Shown here: piece after piece, positions 43,000 through 48,959 of the stretch
How the letters are laid out: each line of letters opens with the position of its first letter
Numbering within the stretch: position 1 is the first letter of the stretch
Assembly: GCA_964426545.1 (NCBI GenBank)
Contig: CAYRQP010000016.1
Span: 1 to 48,959 of the forward strand
Length of the DNA stretch: 48,959 nucleotides
Source of the DNA: CAYRQP01 sp964426545
GTDB lineage: Bacteria > Fermentibacterota > Fermentibacteria > Fermentibacterales > JCC-6
Direction: 5' to 3'
The notes under the pieces: generated by a model
Database searches by the model: none
The model's input: only the letters and a program-made list of their open reading frames with translations
What the model was told of the DNA's origin: nothing
Made by a program: the position numbers and the translations under genes

Positions 43000-43015
43000 T
43001 GCACTTTACAGTGCA
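43000..43015 (-). promoter_or_regulatory. 5'-leader hairpin of the secreted-protein gene
   Basis: TGCACT and AGTGCA (a 6-bp stem with a 4-nt loop) lie in the leader about 25-40 nt before the ATG at 42976. It may stabilise the mRNA or serve as an operator. Confidence 0.45.
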
Positions 43016-43034
43016 TATTAGTCACCAATAAAAT

Positions 43035-43062
43035 ATAATACACTTTATATATAATATGTCAA
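43035..43062 (-). promoter_or_regulatory. Promoter of the secreted propeller-like gene
   Basis: On the minus strand TTGACA (43062-43057) and TATTAT (43040-43035) are separated by 16 nt, in a very AT-rich stretch between the repeat element and the gene. The -10 lies about 60 nt before the ATG. Confidence 0.75.
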
Positions 43063-43096
43063 CTATCCAAACAGGTTACGTATTAAGTAAAATATC

Positions 43097-43247
43097 AGTG
43101 TCGTACTTCATTCCTTCCACTTTAGTCTTGAGAATTTAGTACCGTACGTCACTTTTTCCACTCAAGTCCAGACTGATTTGCCAAATTCCCTTAGTGGAAT
43201 AAGTGACGTACGGTACTGATAGAGTAGAAGGAATGAAGTACGACACT
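43097..43247. repeat. Palindromic MITE-like repeat, copy 2 (complete)
   Basis: This is the best-preserved copy, 151 bp. The outer inverted repeat arms at 43097-43117 and 43227-43247 are a perfect 21 bp (AGTGTCGTACTTCATTCCTTC). The inner arms at 43138-43160 and 43195-43217 match over about 22 of 23 bp (AGTACCGTACGTCACTT core). A central segment of about 34 nt (43161-43194) recurs in reverse orientation in copy 3. The right end lies about 5 bp from the mtnA stop codon. It has no coding capacity, so it would need a transposase from elsewhere to move. Confidence 0.85.
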
Positions 43248-43252
43248 TTTGC

Positions 43253-44251
43253 TCACATGCGCTTCACACCCTCCTCGCAGATGATGGCGGTAATCAGTTC
43301 TGCCGGAGTGACATCGAATGCGGGATTAAATACACCCGTGCCATCCGGCATTAACAACCTGTCCCCGCAAAATGCAAGTTCTTCTCTCCCCCGCTGTTCG
43401 ATTACGATACTTTCGCCGTTGGGTGTTTCCCTATCGAAAGTCGACAGCGGAGCAACAACATAAAACGGAATGCTGTGGCGTTTCGCTGCAAGAGCCAGGG
43501 GATATGTCCCAATCTTGTTGGCAACATCACCATTCGCTGCAATCCTGTCGCTTCCGACGATCACAGCATCCATTTCACCAGTCCTCAATAGAGATGCCGC
43601 TGCCGAGTCGGGGAGCACATCGACCCGAATTCCCGCTCTCGACAACTCCCATGAAGTAAGCCGTGCCCCCTGAAGCAAAGGACGGGTCTCATCGGCATAT
43701 ACTTTTTTTAGGATGCCCCTGTCAGCTGCTTCATAGATGACCGCAAGCGCTGTCCCCAGCCCGGATGTTGCCAGCCCGCCGGCATTGCAGTGTGTTAGCA
43801 CCGTGCAATTATCAGGGAGAAGGTCTGCCCCGTAACTTCCCATCATCCGGCTTGCATTCAGGTCTTCTTCGAAAAGTCTCTCAGCTGATGCCAGTAACTC
43901 TGTAACCGCTTCATCCCTGCTGTCTGCAGCGTTAAGTATCTGCCTTTGAATATTCAGGCAGTAAAATAGATTTACGGCAGTCGGTCTTGTCGCAGCAAGC
44001 ACATCGAATTTTTTACCTACCTGATTGAAATACCAGTCTCCCAGTTCCGTTGTCATGGCAGCAATTACAGTTCCATAGGCAGCAGCAAGCCCGATAGCAG
44101 GCGCACCTCTTACTGCAAGTGTTCTTATGCAATCTGCAAGTGTTTCCACTTCGGTGCAGTCGATGTACACTTCGCTCTCGGGGAGAATTCTCTGGTCGAG
44201 AAGCCTGAGCGAACTGCCGGTCCATTTCAGCGTCGGGACAGGCTCTATCAT
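43253..44251 (-). CDS. mtnA: Methylthioribose-1-phosphate isomerase
   Basis: MtnA converts 5-methylthioribose 1-phosphate to methylthioribulose 1-phosphate in methionine salvage; relatives act on ribose 1,5-bisphosphate-type substrates. The 332-residue protein has VRGAPAIG, catalytic Cys155 in THCNAGGLAT and Asp235 in VGSDRIAANGD, plus the C-terminal NPAFDVTP motif. All are typical of MtnA rather than eIF2B subunits. It overlaps coaC by 4 nt and is the last gene of its operon, ending beside repeat copy 2. No other salvage gene is visible here. Confidence 0.95.
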   Translation of the reverse strand: MIEPVPTLKWTGSSLRLLDQRILPESEVYIDCTEVETLADCIRTLAVRGAPAIGLAAAYGTVIAAMTTELGDWYFNQVGKKFDVLAATRPTAVNLFYCLNIQRQILNAADSRDEAVTELLASAERLFEEDLNASRMMGSYGADLLPDNCTVLTHCNAGGLATSGLGTALAVIYEAADRGILKKVYADETRPLLQGARLTSWELSRAGIRVDVLPDSAAASLLRTGEMDAVIVGSDRIAANGDVANKIGTYPLALAAKRHSIPFYVVAPLSTFDRETPNGESIVIEQRGREELAFCGDRLLMPDGTGVFNPAFDVTPAELITAIICEEGVKRM

Positions 44252-44796
44252 TCTTCTCTGCTTTTCAGGCTGGCTTTTATGATAGTCAGAATGTCCTCAG
44301 GTTCCATGAATCGACCGTCTCCTATACTTCCGCAGGCAAGTTCACCTCTCTCTGGTCCCGCAAATATCACTCCCCTATTCTTAAGAGTCTCGACATTACT
44401 GACAGTTGTCTGATTATCCCACATCCGCGAGTTCATCGATGGTGCAATTATCAGTGGTGCATTGTTGGCAAGAATACAAGAAGATAGAAGATCATCTGCT
44501 ATCCCGCATGCCGCTTTCGCAATTATATCTGCGGTTGCGGGTGCGATTACCATGACAGCATTTCCATCAGTCAATTCTATGTGCGGGATAAACTCACTTC
44601 TGTCCTGATTGAACATTTCTGTGTAAACCGATCCTCCGGTCACACAGGATATCTGTACAGGTGTGATGAACTCCTGTCCTGCAGAGGTGAGAACTGTATC
44701 CACTGAGAATCCGTCTTTCCTGAGAAGAGATGCAAGAGCAACTCCCTTGAAAGCAGCTGCACTCCCTGTGATACCGAGGAGTATTTTATCATTCAT
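44248..44796 (-). CDS. coaC: Stand-alone phosphopantothenoylcysteine decarboxylase
   Basis: This FMN enzyme decarboxylates 4'-phosphopantothenoylcysteine in coenzyme A synthesis. The 182-residue protein covers only the CoaC half of the usual CoaBC fusion. The active-site residues are present: His72 in PHIELT, Asn122 in APSMNSRMW and Cys155 in the ACGSIGDGRFMEP flap. No CoaB (ligase) domain follows in frame or nearby; the next gene is mtnA. It overlaps coaX by 8 nt, which supports a role in CoA synthesis over other HFCD-family flavoproteins. Confidence 0.88.
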   Translation of the reverse strand: MNDKILLGITGSAAAFKGVALASLLRKDGFSVDTVLTSAGQEFITPVQISCVTGGSVYTEMFNQDRSEFIPHIELTDGNAVMVIAPATADIIAKAACGIADDLLSSCILANNAPLIIAPSMNSRMWDNQTTVSNVETLKNRGVIFAGPERGELACGSIGDGRFMEPEDILTIIKASLKSREE

Positions 44797-45556
44797 TGTC
44801 TTTCAGCCTTTCACCTATCCGGTTAATTCCGGTAATCGTGAGTTCAGGACATATTGTAAACGTATGCCTGCATTTTCCGGCAATTGCAGGTGCCCAGCCT
44901 CCCGTAGCCCAGAAAAACGGTTCTATGCCAAGTTCCCTGATGAGTCGCTCGACTATGTAATCCGTAGCACCTACAGCTCCGAGAAGAACACCTGAGCAGA
45001 CCGCATCACCGGTATTCTGTCCAAGTGCAGATGCACGAAACTCCAGGTCGACCGGATTCAGTTTTTCAGCCTTTCGGAACAGGTCGGACGCAGATGTACT
45101 AACCCCGGGAGATATTACCCCGCCCAGATAATAACCGTCCTCATCGACCACATCGAATGTTGTTGCGGTCCCGAAATCAGCAATTATCGCAGGGACTGAA
45201 CCAAGTGCTATGGCGCCAGAGCAGTTTGCCAACCGATCCGCTCCGATTTCCTGCGGATTTTCATACTTGAGTTTGATGCCTGCATTCATATAGTTTACCT
45301 CGACAGGTTCCACTTCGAGATACCGCAGGGCAAGTTCATTCACAGAGTGTCTCACCTGCGGAACTACACTGGCATATGCAAGTGCATCGGGGACGGGATA
45401 CTTCCCGTCTGTGAGAAGTGAACTGATAATCACCCATAAGTCGTCTGCTGTCCAGTGAGTTGTGGTAATTCGCCACTGCACGAGTATCTTTTCACCGCGA
45501 AAGAGTCCGAGAACCGTTCGAGTATTGCCTATATCGAGAACAAGTCTATTTGCCAT
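44789..45556 (-). CDS. coaX: Type III pantothenate kinase
   Basis: CoaX phosphorylates pantothenate with ATP, the first step of CoA synthesis, and is not inhibited by CoA in known members. The 255-residue protein has the P-loop-like DIGNT (8-12), GADRLAN (105-111) and DFGTATTFD (127-135), all standard for the ASKHA-fold type III enzyme. It overlaps nadC by 11 nt and coaC by 8 nt. Confidence 0.95.
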   Translation of the reverse strand: MANRLVLDIGNTRTVLGLFRGEKILVQWRITTTHWTADDLWVIISSLLTDGKYPVPDALAYASVVPQVRHSVNELALRYLEVEPVEVNYMNAGIKLKYENPQEIGADRLANCSGAIALGSVPAIIADFGTATTFDVVDEDGYYLGGVISPGVSTSASDLFRKAEKLNPVDLEFRASALGQNTGDAVCSGVLLGAVGATDYIVERLIRELGIEPFFWATGGWAPAIAGKCRHTFTICPELTITGINRIGERLKDNE

Positions 45557-46433
45557 GTCTCCCCCAGTCGAAACCGATGTCTGCAGAATCGACCGTATGT
45601 GTCAGGCTCCCCGAAGAAATCCCATCGACCCCTGTCGATGCCACTTCAGCAACAGTTGAAAGGGTTATTCCACCGGAAGCTTCGAGATAACACTCAGAAT
45701 CACCTGCAATACTTACCGCTGTCTCCAATTCGCTGATGCTCATGTTGTCCAACAGAATTCTCTCGGGTTTGAGCGGAAGCACTTCTTCCAATTGAAGAAT
45801 AGAATCTACTTCAACCTCAGTCTTGGTACCGCGCAGTTTCAGATTCGATATCATTTCGGGCAAAGAGTTTATACCTCCCGCTGCAGCGAGATGATTGTCT
45901 TTTATCATTGCCATTTCAGCAAGGTCGAATCTATGATTGGTCCCCCCGCCCATTCTAACTGCATATCTCTCGAGACTCCGGTAACATGGAGTTGTCTTTC
46001 TCGTATCCAGTATCTCAGCCCCGGTACCTTCCACGGCTTTTACATATTCAGCAGTCTTCGACGCTATTCCGGAGAGTTTAGTGAGCATATTCAATGCAAT
46101 ACGCTCCCCGCGCAGAATAGTCCCGCAAGCCCCCCTGACTCGTCCTATCACATCTCCTCTTCCGGCTGCAGAACCATCGGGAATGAACTGGGAGATTTCA
46201 TCCGGTGCAGGAAAGCCCATTCGATTGAGTTCTTCATATACGAATTCTAGAAGAAACCACCCCGCTACAATCATGTCTTCCCGGGCGATAACATCGCATA
46301 TCTGAATACTGTCTGCAGCTGTACCCAGCGCCTTCGTAGCCGCATCATCACAGGCCGCATCTTCAAGCAGAGCCATCCGGATCAGATATCTGCCTGTTAT
46401 AAAAGGGTCTTTCCAGTCAATCTCTTCAGCCAT
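45546..46433 (-). CDS. nadC: Nicotinate-nucleotide pyrophosphorylase (quinolinate phosphoribosyltransferase)
   Basis: NadC makes nicotinate mononucleotide from quinolinate and PRPP in NAD synthesis. The approximately 295-residue protein has NMLTKLSGIAS, DTRKTTPCYRSLERYAVRMG, GGTNHRFDL and IKDNH, which form the substrate site. A C-terminal barrel has EVEVDS and LEASGGI. I use the ATG at 46433; a GTG directly before it is possible. It overlaps the amidohydrolase by 8 nt and coaX by 11 nt. Confidence 0.95.
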   Translation of the reverse strand: MAEEIDWKDPFITGRYLIRMALLEDAACDDAATKALGTAADSIQICDVIAREDMIVAGWFLLEFVYEELNRMGFPAPDEISQFIPDGSAAGRGDVIGRVRGACGTILRGERIALNMLTKLSGIASKTAEYVKAVEGTGAEILDTRKTTPCYRSLERYAVRMGGGTNHRFDLAEMAMIKDNHLAAAGGINSLPEMISNLKLRGTKTEVEVDSILQLEEVLPLKPERILLDNMSISELETAVSIAGDSECYLEASGGITLSTVAEVASTGVDGISSGSLTHTVDSADIGFDWGRHGK

Positions 46434-47916
46434 CACTTCTCAATATCCCCCTGTCACCATAAACAACTTCACCCTGTAGAACAGTAGCTGATACTTCGAT
46501 ATCCCCAAAAAACTCTCTGCTGAACGGATTACCTGTAAGTACTGCCAGATCAGCTCTTCTTCCGGGTTTCAAAGGCACTGCAAGCTCAGGAAAACCTGAT
46601 GCTTCAGCCGCACCCATAGTATAAGCAAAAAGTGCATTTTCCGTACTAAGTCTGAATTCCGCAGTGGGATGCATTACAGCGCCCGGTATTCCCACAAGTG
46701 GCCCCATGGGCATTCCATCGCTGCCAAAACACAGTTCGAATCCGCTATCCGACACAAGAGCATAGGGATTGAGTTTTCTACTCCTATCCCGTCCTATCCG
46801 CTGTTCACACATACTATCGGGTACCTGCCAGACAGATGTAAAATTCGGCTGCATGCTGAATACATGCACTGAAGTATCCCAGTTTCCACTCCATGCAGGA
46901 AGAAGTTCTTCGGCGTGCTCTACCCTGATTCGCAGGGCTTTCTCACCTCTCAGAATATCGACTTCATCGATGAGTTTCCCACTCACCCGGTCAAGCTGTA
47001 CGAGTGCCCGGCCACCTATCGCATGCACCATTGACTGATATCCCCCTAAGTATGCTTTCAACATCCCTCCGTATAACATATCATCGGTCATAAGCAGTCC
47101 GGGAGACGTACCATCGACAAAAGGTTCTGCAACCGCAGCTGTTTTCGCCCCAAACGAGCCATCGAGAAAGAATTTGACTCCGATGACTGAACTCAGCATT
47201 TCCGGTTCATTAGCTAAAAGTTCGAAAAGCTCATCTGCATCCTCCGAATGAACTCCCACCGTAACCCCAAGTTTGATATCGGACTCCGAAATGAACAAAG
47301 CGGACTTTAGAGATTCCATGCTGCAAACCGCAGTAATCCCACAGGAAAACGCAAGTTCTTCTGCAGACTTCAGAGCCTGTTCTAACACAGTTGGGGACGG
47401 AGGAAATCTCTTATTGAATTCAAGCGCAATTCCCTCCCGGATTGTTCCGGTATTCCATTCAACGCCTTCGGCATCTGCGGGAAGCATCTGCAGCATTGCT
47501 GAGTTAACCAGCGCCATGTGTCCGCACACCCGCCTGAGAAACACAGGAATATCTCCGGTCACCAAATCCAGTTCCTTCAGGGACGGCAGTCCGGAAGACT
47601 CCCAGGTTGTTTCGTCGAAACCCTCACCCCGCAGAATACCCTCTGATTCATTTGCTTCTGTCTCACACTTTACACGCGCAAGAAGATCAGAATAACTACG
47701 AACTGAAGTCAGATTCAAACAGACTCTTTGAAGACCTGTCCAGAGTATATGACAATGTGAATCGACAAAAGAAGGCATCACAAAGACATCAGGGCAGCAA
47801 GACCGGGCAGGAGATATATCTGTGATTATTCCATTCTGTATACGCACAGAAACGTCTCGCAAAACTTCCTGCTTGTTCCCGGTCCAAAAATATGCAGCGT
47901 CTAGAACAGTTATCAG
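46426..47916 (-). CDS. YtcJ-like amidohydrolase (amidohydrolase family 3)
   Basis: This metal-dependent hydrolase acts on an unidentified amide or ring substrate. It has VDSHCHILW (metal-binding HxH), AIGGRALVQLD, RVEHAEELLP, FGSDGMPMGP and the C-terminal GAAEASGFPELAVPLKPGRRADLAVL, typical of YtcJ. The first ATG/GTG/TTG start in frame is a TTG at 47862. Translation upstream of it reads AAYFWTGNKQEVL, a normal N-terminal strand for this family, so the true start is probably further up. A CTG at 47916 overlaps the upstream stop as CTGA. The product is about 478 (TTG) or 496 (CTG) residues. Confidence 0.82.
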   Translation of the reverse strand: MITVLDAAYFWTGNKQEVLRDVSVRIQNGIITDISPARSCCPDVFVMPSFVDSHCHILWTGLQRVCLNLTSVRSYSDLLARVKCETEANESEGILRGEGFDETTWESSGLPSLKELDLVTGDIPVFLRRVCGHMALVNSAMLQMLPADAEGVEWNTGTIREGIALEFNKRFPPSPTVLEQALKSAEELAFSCGITAVCSMESLKSALFISESDIKLGVTVGVHSEDADELFELLANEPEMLSSVIGVKFFLDGSFGAKTAAVAEPFVDGTSPGLLMTDDMLYGGMLKAYLGGYQSMVHAIGGRALVQLDRVSGKLIDEVDILRGEKALRIRVEHAEELLPAWSGNWDTSVHVFSMQPNFTSVWQVPDSMCEQRIGRDRSRKLNPYALVSDSGFELCFGSDGMPMGPLVGIPGAVMHPTAEFRLSTENALFAYTMGAAEASGFPELAVPLKPGRRADLAVLTGNPFSREFFGDIEVSATVLQGEVVYGDRGILRSDG

Positions 47917-48800
47917 AGACCTCTTAATTCGAGATGATGAAACATCAGATTCAGTATTTCCGGTTCTACTTCGAATGTGAAAAATGTCGAATTGCCCCGT
48001 CGTTCGACTCCGGTTACCCTTCCCCTTATTTCAGCGGTTACTACGCCTTCCGGAGGTGTGGTGCCTTCGGCAATTTCCCTGACGCATCGCCCCGGATCAG
48101 ACAGTTCGCGAACTTCTATTTCCGTCAGTTCACCCCTGTACCTGAACCACCGTGCGAGAATTATATAACTACCTTCGCTGATGGATGACGGCGCGGGAAA
48201 CCGTACATTGAGAACAACAGGCGGATTACTGTCTTTCTTCTCGGAATCGAAGAGAACAGCCTGATTTCTTCCTTCATTCTTCGCTCTGTAGAGGGCTGTA
48301 TCGGCACAGACAAGTAGTTCGCTGCCTTCAACAATCGGGAAGCTGCTAACTCCCAGAGATATAGACACAATCAGGGGAATGTTCTCGTCATCCTCAGCGC
48401 TCTTCTTCCTATCGAGTACAAGCGGAGTTTCATAGACGAGTTTACAAATGTGTTCAGCTGTAACGAGAGCCTCTTCACCGGTCGCATTTGGAAGAAGAAC
48501 TGTAATCTCTTCGCCGCCGTATCGATATGCTTCTCCCCTGTATCGAACACTTCTGCGAATCAGGCCGGAAACATGTTCGAGGACCATGTCACCAATGTCA
48601 TGTCCCCATCGGTCATTGAATTTCTTGAAATGATCTATATCAACCATTATAGCCGAAAGTGAGAGATTTTCCCTCCCCAGCGTCCTAAGCAGTATCGGCA
48701 GGTCATGGTCGAGAGCTTTCCTCGGAGGAAGTTGAGTTACGGAATCGAGTTCACCCCTGTACGGAAAACTAAAACGCTCTTCTTTCTTCTGCTCCGGCAT
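47913..48800 (-). CDS. GGDEF diguanylate cyclase with C-terminal PilZ-like region
   Basis: This is a probable c-di-GMP synthase of 295 residues. The GGDEF domain begins almost at the N-terminus (LDSVTQLPPRKALDHDL), with VDIDHFKKFNDRWGHD (about 53-68) and the active loop GGEEI (95-99). The inhibitory RxxD site is changed: the residue in the Asp position is Gly (RYRG). Residues about 195-295 (ISEGSYIILARWFRYRGEL, VRELSDPGRCVREIAEG, ITGVERRG-like strands) look like a small beta-barrel, perhaps PilZ-like, though the RxxxR and (D/N)xSxxG motifs are not clear. No membrane or sensor domain is present. It is the first gene of the nadC-coaX-mtnA run. Confidence 0.88.
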   Translation of the reverse strand: MPEQKKEERFSFPYRGELDSVTQLPPRKALDHDLPILLRTLGRENLSLSAIMVDIDHFKKFNDRWGHDIGDMVLEHVSGLIRRSVRYRGEAYRYGGEEITVLLPNATGEEALVTAEHICKLVYETPLVLDRKKSAEDDENIPLIVSISLGVSSFPIVEGSELLVCADTALYRAKNEGRNQAVLFDSEKKDSNPPVVLNVRFPAPSSISEGSYIILARWFRYRGELTEIEVRELSDPGRCVREIAEGTTPPEGVVTAEIRGRVTGVERRGNSTFFTFEVEPEILNLMFHHLELRGL

Positions 48801-48854
48801 TCTTCACCTTTTCTTTCTTCGTGTTTCTACAACACTTGTATAATAATCTTATCT

Positions 48855-48872
48855 GAACTTTTCGGAAAGTTC
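48855..48872. other. Short hairpin upstream of the GGDEF gene
   Basis: GAACTTT and AAAGTTC form a 7-bp perfect stem with a 4-nt loop, 55-72 nt before the GGDEF start codon. The role is unclear: it could be an operator, or a weak plus-strand terminator, since TTTAT follows. The rest of the 48801-48888 gap is AT-rich with possible -10 boxes (TATTAT, TATACA) but no good -35. Confidence 0.35.
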
Positions 48873-48888
48873 TTTATCATTCCAGCAA

Positions 48889-48959
48889 AAGTGTCGTACT
48901 TCACTTCTCCCACTTTAGGTTGTTGGCAAACCAGTCAGGACTAAAGATGGAATAAGGTG
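48889..48959. repeat. Palindromic MITE-like repeat, copy 3 (cut by the window edge)
   Basis: The left end AGTGTCGTACTTCA and the same 5'-flanking GCAAA match the right end of copy 2 read on the opposite strand. The segment TTGGCAAACCAGTCAGGACT matches the centre of copy 2 (reverse complement) with few changes. The inner CCGTACGTCACTT arm is not seen on this side. The element runs off the window. Confidence 0.75.

Noticed and set aside
42977..43252. A small gene in the 276-bp gap after mtnA
   Set aside because: The space is filled by the repeat element, a promoter and a leader hairpin; the frames through it have no ribosome site and follow the repeat arms.
1..48959. tRNA, rRNA, CRISPR arrays, prophage or integrase genes
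   Set aside because: I scanned the gaps, nearly all shorter than 110 bp, and saw no cloverleaf-like sequence, regular spacer array or recombinase motif. Small structured RNAs inside genes cannot be excluded by eye.

Overview
The window is one continuous, gene-dense stretch of a Gram-negative-type bacterial chromosome. It carries two lipoproteins with clear lipoboxes, periplasmic lytic transglycosylases and a membrane-anchored periplasmic foldase. The gene set suggests an anaerobic, fermentative, H2-metabolising member of a little-cultivated phylum. The mix of a Mbh-type hydrogenase, sulfhydrogenase-like diaphorase subunits and many TPR proteins made me think of Fermentibacterota (Hyd24-12) relatives, but that placement is a guess and no rRNA is present. 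I saw no tRNA, rRNA, CRISPR array, transposase or phage gene.

Region 1 (1-6.5 kb) is a complete [NiFe]-hydrogenase maturation set: hypF-hypC-hypD-hypE on the minus strand, hypA-hypB divergently on the plus strand, and a HycI-type endopeptidase. Region 2 (6.6-18.5 kb) is a minus-strand run of 16 tightly packed genes. In transcription order it encodes a HydB/AsrA-like iron-sulfur protein, a HydG/AsrB-like flavoprotein, a four-cluster ferredoxin, the NuoH, NuoB, NuoC and NuoD homologues of a group 4 hydrogenase, a NuoL/EchA-like pump subunit, an almost complete Mrp antiporter set (MrpA C-terminus, B, C, D, E, F, G), and a NuoI-like ferredoxin. The large subunit keeps both NiFe-binding CxxC motifs, so this is a hydrogenase and not complex I. 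The inferred whole is an ion-pumping hydrogenase with its own flavin/Fe-S electron-input arm, possibly NAD(P)H-linked. This is the strongest candidate for an undescribed system here. Its first gene appears to be leaderless, and a terminator separates its last gene from the maturation endopeptidase.

Region 3 (18.5-27.1 kb) is a four-gene cell-wall operon: a LysM lytic transglycosylase, a 1234-residue helical-repeat protein of unknown function, a coiled-coil/TPR protein and a Slt70-like lipoprotein transglycosylase. Region 4 (27-31 kb) holds asd and holA, which converge on a perfect 25-bp inverted repeat that writes the same last six residues into both proteins, followed by a PpiD-like foldase. 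Region 5 (31-42.2 kb) is one co-directional run, dnaK-dnaJ-mutS2-dnaG-sigma-btuF-btuD-btuC, behind a near-consensus promoter. Region 6 (42.2-48.9 kb) has a secreted beta-propeller-like protein and an overlapping operon of a diguanylate cyclase, an amidohydrolase, nadC, coaX, a stand-alone coaC and mtnA.

Three copies of a dispersed palindromic, MITE-like element lie at 1-90, 43097-43247 and 48889 to the right edge. Two of them abut the 3' ends of operons. The clearest promoters share a TTGACA-N16-TATxxT (or TAGTTT) form.
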